From Dipteris shenzhenensis (taxonomy: Eukaryota > Polypodiophyta > Polypodiopsida > Gleicheniales), in NCBI GenBank assembly GCA_047967505.1, contig CM106539.1: DNA of 64,000 nt; one strand, 5' to 3'. The notes under the pieces are model-generated. The model made no database searches, was not told the DNA's origin, and was given only the letters and a program-made list of their open reading frames with translations. A program made the position numbers and the translations under genes. Below, in pieces: positions 1-11,980 of this stretch (its first letter is position 1; each line of letters opens with the position of its first letter).

Positions 1-2460
1 TTTTCAAGATCACAAGTGAATTGATAGAGTTTGAAACTTTATAGAGAAAATAAACAATGTAAATTGCAATCAAGTGAAATTGAGATTGTATAATATTTTC
101 CATGAAATTTTCTACAAAGTCTGAGTTGACTGATCTCCTTTGTAACATTTGAACGGACATCCCAAGTTTCTCGGTAGTCTAGGATAGGTAGAAGGAGAGG
201 GTGGGGAGAATTCAACACTTGAGCCAAACGTTCAGCACCAAATAAACTTGCAATCCCTTGTTGATAGTTTATCTTTAGACCAAAAAGAATTACAACTTGA
301 AGCTCGAAATGAGGCACAAAAGGTTGATTAGGTACAAATGGATTCCTTGGTTGAAACATTACCAACCATAGCTGAGGCCTAGAAACCTTTGTAGTGAGAT
401 TGAGAATAAACCATTCAGGATGAGCTTATCCACAGGAATTAACAAGTAGATGCACCAAATCTCCCCCCAAGCTTGGGGAGTATCCCACCCTTCGATGAAG
501 GACACCGTTTTAATTACCTCTGAAGCAGCAAGTAGTTCGATCACCGCACAATGAGTAGAATTAAAATCAAAGTTCTCCTAATGTATCAGTAGTTCTTCAC
601 CATGAATCATCCACGGCGTACCATCCCACCCGTCATCTCCTTGACATCTTATTGGGCAACCTGAGATTGCGGTGTTCTGACAATCCTAGCACGCACAAAG
701 AAGAGTAGGCAAACCTGGGCACGCGAGAACAATCACTAGCTTCTACCAGGCGTAGCATTTCACTGCCCAGATTTGTGGAGCTAAGCCCATCGCAGGAACG
801 TGCTCTTAGAGGACATCCCCGCGTAGCTGCTGCTAGCACTAGGGAGCCCACTAAGTCACAGCTTGATGGGTTGGAGAAATCATGGCCCCCTGTGTCGCCA
901 ATCAATGACAAATGCCTCCAGCACAATAGCTGCACCTGTTGCCATCGGCCGTCTACACCACTTTGATGGTTCTCAGGAAGGAGCAAACCGGCTTTCCCAG
1001 TCCAGCGGTCCAATGCTAGGGGCTAGAACATGGCTATTGGGGCTCTCTCAACCCCACTAGCTATTGTGGGGAGTCCTCTTAGGCACCCCCGAAATGAGCT
1101 AGAAACTGTGGTTAACTGAGTCATACATGCATGATCTCCAGAGAAGTGGAAAGCACCAGTCTATGGGGATTGGTTGTGTTTAGTATTAGCATCTACAAGT
1201 GGCCCTCTGAACCTAATAAGATGGTGCTTTCCATAACTTCCTAAATGTCGAGGACTTATTCCATGTGCTAAAGCATAAGCGGTGTAAGTGAGAAAATACC
1301 TAGCCTTTGAGCACTACTAGCCTGGACAATACCCAAAAATGTCTAAGGCAAATAGAATTTCAATGAGAATGACTTTATCCTTCTTCCAATTGACCTGGTA
1401 CCCACCAAGAAACTTTGACAAACATTCAAATAGTACATAGTGGCAGCTTCTCCATCATTGCTCAACTCTCTATGATAAATCAAGATCTTTGCATACAACA
1501 TCTTCTTCATATAGTGGGCAAGAGAAGACAATTGTCCTAGGCCTCTTTCTCTACTCCCCATGGACCTTCTAAGAAAACTGTCGTCTTTAATGTACAGCTA
1601 CAATATCAAACAATAAGTAATTAGAAGTATGTCCATGGGTCATAGTTAAAAGGATCTAGGACAAACACAAAAGTAAAAGTGATAGCATACCTTCATATTC
1701 TCCTCCTCCTCCAAAAGTTTATTGGTCCATAGATCGATGCTCCTTTCCAAGACATTGTTTGTTTTCTTCTGCTCCTCGACCTTTGGCTGAATATTCAGTC
1801 CTATTTGAACCTTAGCAAAGGTGTCATCATCCATGTCCTTTTCATGATCTTCATCTAAGGCTTTTTTAAAGCACACGGAATGTGCTTCCTTAGGGTCAAA
1901 TGTATCCTACAGTACCATCATCTCATCATCCTCGATACTTACATCCTTGTCCAAGGTACAAGCTTGAAACCTGATCATCAACGAGGTTTTTTTTTGTTTT
2001 GCTCATCAACAAGGTTGCTAGCTAAGAATGTGAATCAATCCAACTTTCCTATGCAATGGCGGTAAGTTAGTGAAGAATGTGAATTAGTCCAGCTTTCCTA
2101 TGCAATGGCAGTAAATGTTGTGACATTTGTGAAGAATTTGCAGGCTGGATGGATAAATCATAGAGTGGAGCGAAAATCCCAACCTTGAGTGGCTAGGAAA
2201 TGGGATGATTTTGCAAGGTAATACTAAGGTTACTAGGAGAGACCACGTTTTGGCAAGGATTCCAGAGGTGGAGGCGAGGTTGATAAGAGCAATGAAGAGG
2301 CTGAGATAACTATGAGGTCTAAAAGAACGATGAGTGGTGGTTTGTGCGAAGAAATGGGAAGAGCTACGAGAGTCAAGTGAATAGGAAATGCCAATTGGCC
2401 TTGAGTGTACTTGATTGCGCAGCGAAGACGAGTGACCTACTTATTCTTAAACTACAAAAG
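1..2460. other. unassigned sequence
   Basis: No recognisable protein domain, RNA gene or transposon end was found on either strand; open frames are short (up to about 126 codons) and look like chance. The one structure seen is a direct repeat with a period of about 49 bp at roughly 2025-2113, sharing the core ctttcctatgcaatggc. Confidence 0.5.
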
Positions 2461-2463
2461 GGC

Positions 2464-2490
2464 AGAGAGAGAGAGAGAGAGAGAGAGAGA
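2464..2490. repeat. (GA)n microsatellite
   Basis: Uninterrupted GA dinucleotide run of about 27 bp. It is an isolated outlier upstream of the main GA/CT array that begins near 2950. Confidence 0.9.
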
Positions 2491-2950
2491 CTTTGCAAGG
2501 TTTGGGTCGGTACTGCCACCTAGTCAATAATATTTAGGTGTGATGCAGCCTGTCACATGATCGCAGGTAATGGAGACGATGCAATCAAGGCAAGGGCATA
2601 ATCTTATCTAAGATTAAATATGGCTTGTATATTTGAGAAAAGATAATATTCTTGACCTTGAATAGTAAAAGAGGGAAGCACATGTATGGCCAGGGTAGAT
2701 GTTTCAAAGTCCATTCTTTCAGTAGACACTGCTCCTTGTAAAGTTTTAGATTTCAATGCTAGAAGATCTAGCGCTGCTACTCTCATCCTCAAGGTTTATA
2801 TCTTTCTCTTCCAATTCATGAGTCTTTTTTATGTTGATCTCTTTTTGTTCAATAGTCAATTCCTCCTCAGGATTTTCTTCAGGCTCGTCCGGACTCTCCT
2901 CATCATCGAGTTCATAGCAAAGATTAAGAAACATAGCAAAAGCAAAACAA

Positions 2951-3007
2951 ATCCCGATTTGGGGTTTGGACAATACCCAAACCCCCAAATCGCTTTCATT
3001 TGTACAC
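2951..3007. repeat. palindrome copy 1
   Basis: Arms gatttggggtttgg and its complement around a short centre, ending in tcatttgtacac; lies directly before the longest CT tract. The left end is less well conserved than in other copies. Confidence 0.8.
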
Positions 3008-3023
3008 TTTTTCCTCTCTCGAC

Positions 3024-3145
<122 letters not shown>

Positions 3146-3212
3146 CCCCCCTCCCCCCCCTCCCTCTCTCCCTTGCTCCCTCCCTCCCTTCCTCCCTCTC
3201 TGTCTCTCTCTG

Positions 3213-3263
<51 letters not shown>

Positions 3264-3296
3264 CTCTCTCGCAACCCTACCTCCCCCCCCACCCCC

Positions 3297-3331
<35 letters not shown>

Positions 3332-3601
3332 AGGATACCAATAGGATGGGTGCCAAAAGGATACCACACAAAACAATGGAAGCTAGGGAATTGATGGATG
3401 GCACAAAGAGGGGCTGAAATGGATGGAATTATGTACTCACTGCATAGCACATTTATGCTATTTTCTTTCAATGGATGTAAACAATCACTACTTGTTGATA
3501 GTGATCACTGTCCCATAGATCTTAAAGGGTCTCACGAGGACGTTAATACAATCATATCATATCATATCTCTCCCCCGCATGCAACCCTACCTCCCCACCG
3601 C

Positions 3602-3651
<50 letters not shown>

Positions 3652-3730
3652 AAAACCCTAACCACTGCCCCCCCCCTCTCTCTCTCTCTACCCAACCCCC
3701 CACTCTTCTGCTCCCTCTCCCACTCACTTT

Positions 3731-3756
3731 CCCCAAATCGCCTTCTTATGTACAAG
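3731..3756. repeat. palindrome, right half only
   Basis: Only the right arm (ccccaaatcgccttctta then tgtac) is present, after a CT/C-rich tract; the left arm is not visible. Confidence 0.55.
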
Positions 3757-4304
3757 TTGGGGTCAAGGAGTGAAAGAGGGAGAGAGATAGATGCTTAAGA
3801 GAGAGAAAGAGAGAGAGTAGACCATACCGTCCAATGAGCAGGGCTAGCGTGGACAAGCAACGCTGGCGCAAACAAGTGGGATTGGCATGGATGAGCAGGG
3901 CTGGCGCAGCCAATCGGTGGAGTGAATGAGCCATGGGAGTAGAGGAGGTGATGGAGTAGAGGATCTGTGGGAGTGAGGGCATGTGTTGTGGGGGGCACAT
4001 ATACCGAGATGACTTGATGTGAGGTGGCACATATATCGAGACGACATGTGCGGTCTTTAAATAGCCATAATGAGACGTTGCCACACATGGATAATGATTG
4101 GCTAATTAAAGCCTCGATAGGTGTCCAAACGGTCATACAAGACCTGACTCTCGCCATCCACATCATTGATCGTGAGCCACCAGAAAATTTGCCCTGTGGA
4201 GTGCTCGACCATGCCATGATCATGCACCACCACTCCTCCTCTCTCTCTCTCTCTCTCTCTCTCGTACTTGATGGTTCTCCATAGTCATTTAAGCTCCCAT
4301 CATA

Positions 4305-4371
4305 GTACAAAAGAATGCGATTTCGGGTCCTCGGCGTTTTCCAGACCCCCAAATCACTTTCATTTGTACAC
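4305..4371. repeat. palindrome copy 2
   Basis: Begins gtacaaaagaatgcgattt and ends aaatcactttcatttgtac; the centre is diverged. It lies 11 bp from copy 3, and the pair marks the point where flanking tracts change from CT to GA. Confidence 0.8.
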
Positions 4372-4382
4372 TCTAGAAAATT

Positions 4383-4446
4383 GTACAAATGAAAGCGATT
4401 TGGGGGTTTGGGAAATCCGTAGACTCCCAAATCGCATTCTTTTGTA
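4383..4446. repeat. palindrome copy 3
   Basis: Begins gtacaaatgaaagcgatttg and ends caaatcgcattcttttgta, immediately followed by a GA tract. It forms a close pair with copy 2. Confidence 0.85.
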
Positions 4447-4787
4447 AGAGAGAGAGAGAGAGAGAGGAATGATTGGTCAGAAGTATCCTGCATAGTAATG
4501 GGCCATTTTTCTCGAGTATCTTGCATAGTAATGGGCCACACGTGTGGATTGAAAGGTCCCACATGCACATTAAATCATCACACACGTGTGCATTAATGAA
4601 CACATGTGCACATTTATGGCCCACATGTACGCATAGATAAGCGTGCCCATGTGCTCTTCAAGTGCCCCGGTCAAGAGAGTTTCGTCTCAATCCCTTGTCC
4701 TCCCCTATTGTGTGCATCATTGGCCAATCCCTTGTCCATCTTGGGTACTCTCTCTTTGTCTCTCTCCTCCCTTGACATTTTCAAGTT

Positions 4788-4851
4788 CTACAATAGAACA
4801 CGATTTGGGGGTTTGGGGGATGCCCAAAGCCCCAAATTGCATTCTATTGTA

Positions 4852-4853
<2 letters not shown>
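4788..4853. repeat. palindrome copy 4
   Basis: Ends ctacaatagaac and attctattgtac; centre gggggtttggggg / gcccaaagcccc. Runs directly into the 180 bp GA tract at 4854. Confidence 0.85.
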
Positions 4854-4918
<65 letters not shown>

Positions 4919-4929
4919 AGAGGGAGAGG

Positions 4930-4973
<44 letters not shown>

Positions 4974-5037
4974 TAGAGAGAGGGAGAGAGAGAGAGAGGG
5001 ATAGAGAGAGGAAAAGAGAGAGAGAGAGAGAGAGAGA

Positions 5038-5092
5038 GCAATTTGGAGGTTTGGGTGATTCCCAAACCTGCAAATGAGTTTCTTCTATACAC
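5038..5092. repeat. palindrome copy 5, left end truncated
   Basis: The left arm starts at gcaatttggaggtttggg directly out of a GA tract; the outer left arm is missing, as if replaced by the tract. The right arm ends tttcttctatacac. Confidence 0.8.
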
Positions 5093-5139
5093 TCTTATTG
5101 GAAATCATTATGGAGCCTAGAAGCCTATTATGTGCCAGG

Positions 5140-5176
<37 letters not shown>

Positions 5177-5182
5177 AAGTTT

Positions 5183-5247
5183 GCACAAAAGAAAGCGATT
5201 TGGAAATTTGGGTAAATCCCAAACCTCCAAATTACTTTCTTTTGCAC

Positions 5248-5249
<2 letters not shown>
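5183..5249. repeat. palindrome copy 6
   Basis: gcacaaaagaaagcgatttg ... aaattactttcttttgcac. The arms are nearly complementary and GA tracts flank both sides. Confidence 0.85.
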
Positions 5250-5281
<32 letters not shown>

Positions 5282-5353
5282 GGCGATGGAGAGAGTTCGA
5301 TGGGGGGTGCTAGAGAGAGAGTTTAATGGGTGCTAGTATTGCGCACACGTGCA

Positions 5354-5417
<64 letters not shown>

Positions 5418-5489
5418 GTGGTGGTGGAGAGAGTTCGATGGGGGGCATTGGAGAGAGAGTTTAATGGGTGCTAGTATTGCATGCACGTG

Positions 5490-5546
<57 letters not shown>

Positions 5547-5551
<5 letters not shown>

Positions 5552-5612
5552 AAAGAAAGCGATTTGGAGGTTTGGGTAATTCCCAAACCTCCAAATCACT
5601 TTTTTTTGCACA
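5547..5612. repeat. palindrome copy 7
   Basis: gtacaaaagaaagcgatttg ... caaatcacttttttttgcac, with ggaggtttggg and cccaaacctcc pairing around taatt. Confidence 0.88.
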
Positions 5613-5663
5613 ACCTTATTGGAAAGCACTATAGAGCTAGAATTCTAGAACTGTGTGTGTGTG

Positions 5664-5707
<44 letters not shown>

Positions 5708-5713
5708 AAGAGT

Positions 5714-5780
5714 GTACAAAAGAAAGTGATTTGGAGGTTTGGGAATCACCCAAACCTCCAAATCGCTTTCTTTTGTACAC
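5714..5780. repeat. palindrome copy 8
   Basis: The best-preserved copy: outer ends gtacaaaagaaagtgatttg and aaatcgctttcttttgtac, inner ggaggtttgggaatcaccc. The arms pair for about 30 bp with few mismatches. Confidence 0.9.
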
Positions 5781-5827
5781 TCTTATTGGAAATCATCGAG
5801 GAGCCTAGAAGCCAATTATGTGCGATG

Positions 5828-5872
<45 letters not shown>

Positions 5873-6284
5873 ATGTACCTTGGCTTCCGTTGGCAAAGAA
5901 CGACAATCTGGGTGTGCTGCAACCGGCTGCAAAAGACTATTTTCTTGAATTTTTTCAAGATACATGTCTTCTTGCAACCCATAGTCACAGGGTTACAATA
6001 ATGGAAAAGGACATCAACACTTTAAAGATGGTGAGATATAGGCATGACAAGCTACTCAAGGCCACAAACATGAGTGACATCAAGATGAGGGAAATTTTGT
6101 TGATACCTCCTGCATGAACTCCAAGAGCAGATGCCCTGAAGATAGAGGAAGTGATAGAACTGAAGATAGGGGAAGTGACACACTCAAAAGGCATAAGAGG
6201 AAAGTATGCTTTTGAGACATATCAAAAGCAAAAAATGAAGGAGAAGAGTGCTCAAATGAAGGAGCACCTATTCTTATAAAGATG

Positions 6285-7250
6285 AGACTAGACAATTAGA
6301 AGTAAATGTTTTGGAATGTTTAAGAGTATTGGGTTCAAATGTACATATCAGTTTTCAGGATCAAAACTCAATACGAGAGTTCAACCTAACAAAAGATTGC
6401 ATTAAGCTTAAAGTTAGAGAAGGAGAGGTTACCGACACGATTATCCTTGCAGGACTCAGGTGAGATCTTATATTTATATATATCTCTTAATACATCACAA
6501 TCTTTTTTAAAGATTTCTGAATTACTCGATTCATTTACAGCTTGCTGAAGAAAATGTTAGATGAGTTAGACCAAAGTCTTGTACATATTGTCGACCCCGC
6601 TATCTCATTCAAGCTAAGAAACCCTAGGGAGCCAGTAACCAAATTCCAAGGTGGTTTGTGACTTCAATGAAGTCTGCCTTATTATCATACCATACCATTC
6701 AGAGTAAGTGATTATTGAGTTACATTGCAGAAAGAGTTTAATTCTTTTTTTTAATACCCAAAAGCTAATCTCTTTAAGGATTGTCATCTGTAGGAAACAT
6801 TGGAGTTTGGCTTCCATCCACCTACCAACTAAAGCATGTTTTTGCTTTAATTTGGTTGCTCAGACTCATCGTGAGATAGATATGTGAGTGTTCGCACATT
6901 GCCTTATAGAGGTACTTGATTTTTAAAAATGACCAATCATTTATTTTACAGAAACCTGCTAACATTAATAAATGTAACTTTTAGTGCTCTAAAGGGACTG
7001 GCTATTTACAATTGATGTTTATCCGCATCAGTTGGGAGCAATTAGTCCAGTACACATGGAGGTAAGACTCAAACTCCTTTTTCCTATCAATACTATTTTA
7101 TAATAAATCCAAAGAGTTTCCAACTAACAATCTAGTGCATGGTTTACAGACACCACCACAATACGATGCCCACTCTTGTGAGTGGAGGGTACTTCTCAAT
7201 GCTCAATATGTTATTGATTCATATTTTGTAAAGGATAAAGTAGTAAGTAC
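6285..7250 (+). other. exon-like blocks of an unrecognised gene or old transposon gene
   Basis: Several blocks read as protein and are bordered by plausible splice sites. Block A ends at 6459 (CTCAG followed by gtgaga); block B is 6541-6650, preceded by a pyrimidine-rich tttacag. Joined, they stay in frame and include VREGEVTDTIILAGL and LDQSLVHIVDPAISFKLRN. Further blocks follow ctgtag (about 6795), lie around 6987-7061 before ggtaaga, and run from tttacag to aagtagtaagt (about 7150-7242), containing YDAHSCEWRVLL. I do not recognise the family, and the frame across the later introns is ambiguous. It may be a host gene fragment or a decayed DNA-transposon gene. Confidence 0.3.
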
Positions 7251-7289
7251 CATCATTACTTTCCATTCATTTATTTAAATTTCATAGAA

Positions 7290-7395
7290 GGTCCCCCCAC
7301 TTTTTGTAGGGACTCATGAGGTTCCCCCAATTTGTGTAGAGACTCATAAGGTTCCCTCACTTTGTGTAGAGACCCAAGAGGTCCCCCCAAAATGC
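7290..7395. repeat. about 31 bp degenerate tandem repeat
   Basis: Three to four units beginning ggtcccccc or ggttcccc and containing tttgtgtagagac follow each other with a period of about 31 bp. Confidence 0.75.
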
Positions 7396-7590
7396 GGAGG
7401 GAATCTTGTCTAAAGGTTCCCGACAAAAGACGTCCCACCCCAGATGTACCTACGGGTTGTGTAGAGACCAATATATATAAATCTCTCTCAATGGAATGTA
7501 GCTCCCACTCTTTGGGGTCAATGTTCAAAGCTCACTATTGTGTTCACTATCATGTTCTAGCATGCCCTTACTCTTGCACTCCCTACCCTC

Positions 7591-7783
7591 GTACTCCTCC
7601 TCCTCCCTCCTCCCACCTCCTCCTCCCTCCTCCCACCTCCTCCTCCTCCCTCCTCCTCCTCCTCCTCTTCCTCTTCCTCCTCCTCCTCCTCCCCCCCCTC
7701 CTCCCTCTTTCCTCCTCCTCCTCCTCCTCCTCCTCCTCCTTCCTCCTCCCTCCTCCCTCCTCCCTCCTTCTCCTCCCTTGTCG
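7591..7783. repeat. TCC-rich low-complexity tract
   Basis: Almost pure pyrimidine on the plus strand, mainly tcc/cct triplets with C runs. Open frames across it encode only Ser/Leu/Pro or Arg/Glu/Gly runs. Confidence 0.9.
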
Positions 7784-7870
7784 CTCCTCATCAACCCTTA
7801 CCCCTCAAAGTCGCGAAGGGGACTAGCTCTCCACTCCTCAACCTTGGACTTCTTCTAAACCCTACAACCC

Positions 7871-7954
7871 ATGTGAAAATGTCATTTTTTGGGCCCAAAC
7901 AGGGAGTGTGTCAATGCACTCCTTGTTTTGGCCCAAAAGCTGACATTTTCACAT
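7871..7954. repeat. hairpin (inverted repeat, 38 bp arms, 8 bp loop)
   Basis: The left arm 7871-7908 (starting atgtgaaaatgtca, ending agggagtg) pairs with the right arm 7917-7954 (starting cactcctt, ending tgacattttcacat) with about four mismatches and the loop tgtcaatg. No coding sequence overlaps it. It could be a small foldback element or the stem of a small-RNA precursor; nothing here decides between these. Confidence 0.8.
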
Positions 7955-7959
7955 CCCTA

Positions 7960-9000
7960 TATCTTTGCAAGTTGTCTAAATCTAGTTGTTTGGCTCAAAA
8001 AATGAGTTTTTAACATCTCTGCATCTTTTGATTGTCAAATACAAATGGCATAATATTACAAATGACAAGGCCTGATTTAGATGAATATCATGCCTTCTTG
8101 CATCATCTAAAAAAATTGTATGCATCAAAATATGAAATTTATGAAAATTTGTCCAATTTGTTGCACTAAATTTAAATCAAGGTTTCCCATAGTAGGGAGT
8201 GAGAAGACACTGTCTATTTTGGCAAAAAAAAAAGCCAAATTTAAACATCCTCTGCCATCTAATTATGCTCGAGGTGTCACTCTTCATAAACCCATAAAGC
8301 ATGTTCTTAAAATTATCCCTATTCTTTCATTTTTACATTTTCTCATGTACTTGGTTAAAACCCTGTTCGTGTTTACATTTTCAATCTTAAAATTGTGGAA
8401 CCCCTTCATAAATTGATATATATGAATTACATTAAGTTTCTATTTTATAAACCCCCTCATGCACATAAATGGCATGTAAGTCCCCCCAATAAAAACATAC
8501 CCCTCAATGTACTAAAGTGCTATGTTACATGTTTATGAGTGAGCCCCCTCGGTAATTGCCAAACCCAAATGGGTCACATTAAAATAGTCCTTAACTTTGG
8601 GCTACTCAATTTCAAGAAATGTGACACATGACCCCCCTTTTGAATACTTTGTACTTCAAGCAATTATTTAATGAACACTTAGATTCTTTCTTTTCTTGCT
8701 TGATTTTCCTAGCGCTTCAACAAATTCTCGCTTACTTTTTTGGGCTTGCTCGCATTTTCCTGCTCGTTCTATTGACTGTCCCCCTACAGAATGCTTGATC
8801 AGGAAAGGGATGAAGGCTGTTCTCTTGGCACTACCCCAGGAGAATCAAAGGTGGAGAGATTCATTACCTTCATGAAAATGTCTAGTTTCTCTTCTCTTTC
8901 AATGTTGCAAGACTGTGCACTCATCTGTGCATTGAGGTTTCTTGTGAAAACAATGTGCTATTTGGGCAAGGAGTTTTTCATCAACTGTCTGACAAAATAT
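7960..9000. other. unassigned AT-rich sequence
   Basis: No domain recognised. Open frames are under 100 codons. The right part (from roughly 8770) may already belong to the LTR of the Copia element on its right, but the outer LTR border could not be located. Confidence 0.4.
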
Positions 9001-9339
9001 GAAGAGGGGAGAGGAGAAGAGTGGAGATGAGGAGAGAGGGCACAACTAGAGAGCACACCACAAATGACTAACTGTACACTAGGTTTAGTTGAAAAAATAG
9101 AATATATACAAACCCATTTAGGGTTAGGGTTAGGGGATCTAACCCTTTCCTTTATAGCACTCTATAAGGTTAGTGGTATGCACATATGATCACGTGATGG
9201 TGCTATGCACACATGATCACATGATGTTGAGCGTGAACTCTCAACTCCTTCCCTCAAGATCAACATCATGAAGTAGGCCTTTCCTCAAGATGATGATTTT
9301 GGGGAATCGAAGAAGCACTGAGCATTACATTCCATCACA
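9000..9339 (-). repeat. 3' LTR of the old Copia element (outer end undefined)
   Basis: The inner border is supported. On the minus strand the polypurine tract AAAGGGGG is followed directly by TGTGATGGAATG, so the LTR begins with TG at 9339. The LTR contains telomere-like text (ccctaaccctaaccct on the minus strand, about 9120-9135), followed by a tatatatt stretch and a pyrimidine-rich leader. The outer border and a matching 5' LTR right of 13493 were not found, so the length is unknown; 9000 is only a working limit. Confidence 0.55.
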
Positions 9340-9350
9340 CCCCCTTTAAT
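9340..9350 (-). other. polypurine tract of the old Copia element
   Basis: Minus-strand ATTAAAGGGGG directly before the LTR start at 9339. This is the usual place for plus-strand priming in LTR retrotransposons. Confidence 0.7.
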
Positions 9351-9354
9351 GGGA

Positions 9355-9881
9355 ATGTCCTTCCTCTGCGTCAAACCAAGAGCTAATCGGTGTTTCTCGA
9401 AAAGCTCTTTACCGAGTGGTTTGGTAAAGATGTCTGCAACATTTTCTTTGCTATCACAATGCTACAGTGTGATGTCACCAAGTAACACTCTTTCTCTTAT
9501 GAAGTGCTCTCTGACATCAATGTGCTTTGTCCTGGAGTGATATACTGGGATTTTGGCCAATGCTTGAGTCGATTGATTATCACAGTATATTGTTGCTGGC
9601 TTTGACTCATCAAAGTAATCTGTTTTTGACGATAGTCTTCTGAGCCATATAGCCTCACATGCACCTGTAGTGAGTGCTCTATATTCTGCTTCAGTCGAAG
9701 ACAAAGAAATACGTGGTTGTTTGTTTGACAACCATGATATAGCAGCTTGACAAAGGAAAAATGCATATCCCTGTGTCGATCTCCTAGTCTCATGATCTCC
9801 AACATAGTCACTGTGATAGTATCCATGCAACCGTGGATGACTTCCTCTGTATTCTATCCCAAACTATCTTGTATCTCTGAT
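9355..9881 (-). pseudogene. Copia RNase H, element 1
   Basis: Reads GYYHSDYVGDHETRRSTQGY, ISLSSTEAEYRAL, ACEAIWLRRL, TIYCDNQS and SRTKHIDVREHFIRE, the full RNase H block order. It is followed after a TAG (9462) by HCDSKENVADIFTKPLGKEL, the conserved Copia C-terminus. A TAG at 9864 lies in a TR-stop-FGIEY context that recurs in the fragment at 61290. Confidence 0.9.
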
Positions 9882-10850
9882 CTATCTCAAGACTCTTTTG
9901 GCTGCATTCCAGTGAGACTGTTTTGGATTTGCCATAAATTGTGCTAGTGAGCTTATTGCATAACAAATATATGGCCGTGTGATTGTCAGATATATAAGAG
10001 ATCCGATGAGCTGCCTGTAGTTTCTGTCATTGACCGTAGGCTTTTCTGAATCTTTAGTAAGTTTCAAAGTATGTTCCATGGGAGTGGCTGCAATCTTGCA
10101 ATCTGCCATATGAAACTTCTTCAAGAGACTGTCGACATACTTGAGCTGACTCATGAATGTGCTATCTGAATCTCTCCAGAACTCAGTTCCAAGACAATAG
10201 TGCATAAGTCCAAGATCTTTCATGTCGAACTCTGCAGATAAGTCTTGTTTCAGTTTTCTAATGAAGCTATCCTTGCTTCCTATCACAATTAGATCATCTA
10301 CATACAAAAGTGCAGTAGTAATGTCTTCCCCTTGAACTTTGTAGTAGAGAGTATGATCTGCTTTGGACTTCATGTATCCTAGATCAGCAAAATACTTGTC
10401 GAGTCTACTGTACCAACTTCTGGGTGCTTGTTTTAAGCCGTAGAGACTTTTCTTGAGATGGCAAACCTTATTCTCCTTTCCTGGTTCAACATAACCTACT
10501 GGTTGTTGCATGTAGACTTCCTTGTCTAGGTAACCATTGAGAAATGCATTCTTGACATCGAGCTGATACACATTCCATTTACTAAGTGTCGCTAGTGATA
10601 TCAAGAACCGTATGGAATCCATCTTTGCTACTGGAGCATAAGTCTCATCATATTCATAACCATATTGTTGTGCAAATCCTTTTGCAACTAATGTGGCTTT
10701 GTATCTCTGAATATTGCCATCTAGATTGTACTTCACTTTGTATACCCATTTGTTTGCTATGGCCTTCTTTCCTGGTGGAAGCTCACATAATTCCCAAGTG
10801 TTTTTTTAATACAAAGCATCCATTTCTTCATTCATAGCAGTTTGCTATTC
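9882..10850 (-). pseudogene. Copia reverse transcriptase, element 1
   Basis: Reads KWVYKVKYNLDGNIQRYKA, then VAKMDSIRFLIS, QLDVKNAFLNGYLDKEVYM, QAPRSWY and LLYVDDLIVIG. The YVDD box carries two catalytic Asp residues and is intact. The protein would copy element RNA into DNA. Stops: TAG at 10845 and TAA at 10806 upstream of the core, TAG at 9882 at the junction to RNase H. Confidence 0.92.
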
Positions 10851-11006
10851 TGGCTTGTCTACTGCATCTTCGAAGTACACTGGCTCTTCTATAGCCATGA
10901 TGGTAGTCATAAGAGCATAGTTGGTGGTTTCCACCTGAATTGCTTTGCCTTCCTGAGCATATGTCAATCTGGATGGAGGTCTGCTTTCCCTAGTAGACCG
11001 TCTGAG

Positions 11007-11980
11007 TTACTGTGGCTCTACTTGGGGTGTTTCTAGCAATTCTTGCTCTTCTTCATTAACCTGTTCTGTCAATGACTGTGAAGTTGATGCTTCTATCTCC
11101 AGTGTAGGTGAGGTTTTCCATTCTGATTCCTCATCAAAGATTACATCTCTAGAGATAATGACTTTGCGGTTGATGGGATCATACAATTTGTATGCTTTGC
11201 TTTCTTTACTGTAGCCAACCATGATGCATTTGCATGACTTTGCATCCAATTTCATGCGATGATCATCATGTATGTGAGCATATGCTATGCAACCAAATAT
11301 GCGGAGATGCCCAATGTGTGGCTTTTGTCCAGTGAATGCTTCATAAGGAGTCATACCCTGTATCGGTTCGGTAGGAAGCCGATTAAGCAAGTAGTTTGCT
11401 GTAGCTATTGCTTCTGCCCAATACTGATTTGGAAGATGCTTTTCATTAAGCATCGCTCTAGCACTGTTTGCTAAAGTCCCATTCTTCCTTTCAGCTCTTG
11501 CATTCTGCTAAGGAGTATCTGCACATGTGAATTGTCTTCGAATGCCGTGATTTTTGCAAAAGTTCATGAATGCTGAAGACATGTATTCACCTCCTCTGTC
11601 TGATCTCATGACCTTGATCTTTCTGCCTATCTGGTTTTCTACCATGGCTTTGCATTCTTGAAATCTGAAAAACACTTCAAATTTCTCTTTCAAAAAGTAG
11701 ACCCAACAATATCTGCTGTAGTCGTCGATGAAAGTCAAGACTTTTGTTTGCCGAAGCAGCATGCTTCGCAAACTTTTCCAAGAAACTATAGCTTCGGAAT
11801 CCCAATTGCCATATTCTGATTCCTGAGATCTAACAAGTACTTGGAAGTTGACATGACCATATCTCTTATGCCATTTTGTAGATAGTGGCATGTGTTGCAT
11901 TTGAGCTGACATGGCATGCTTATCTGATACTATAGCTAGCATTCCATATAAGCATCCTTGCTTGATACCTTTTACTACTA
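11007..11980 (-). pseudogene. Copia integrase, element 1, with probable internal deletion
   Basis: Recognisable blocks are WHKRYGHVNF (start of the zinc-binding region), TFIDDYSRYCWVYFLKEK, MRSDRGGEY (second catalytic Asp), AERKNG (catalytic Glu) and the C-terminal block GYSKESKAYKLYDP and DVIFDEES. Between GHVNF and FIDDYSR only about 40 residues remain, and neither the Cys pair nor the usual HTDxW block with the first catalytic Asp is visible, so a piece seems deleted without breaking the frame. TAG at 11508 replaces the first Gln of the PQQN motif. Confidence 0.8.

Noticed and set aside
7362-7858. Proline/leucine-rich and glycine/arginine-rich frames up to 154 codons
   Set aside because: Products of the TCC-rich tract read in different frames on both strands.
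9120-9135. Telomere-like gggttagggttaggg as an interstitial telomere
   Set aside because: Only two to three units, located inside a Copia LTR; a related block occurs in the LTR-like sequence at 62.4 kb, so it is element sequence.
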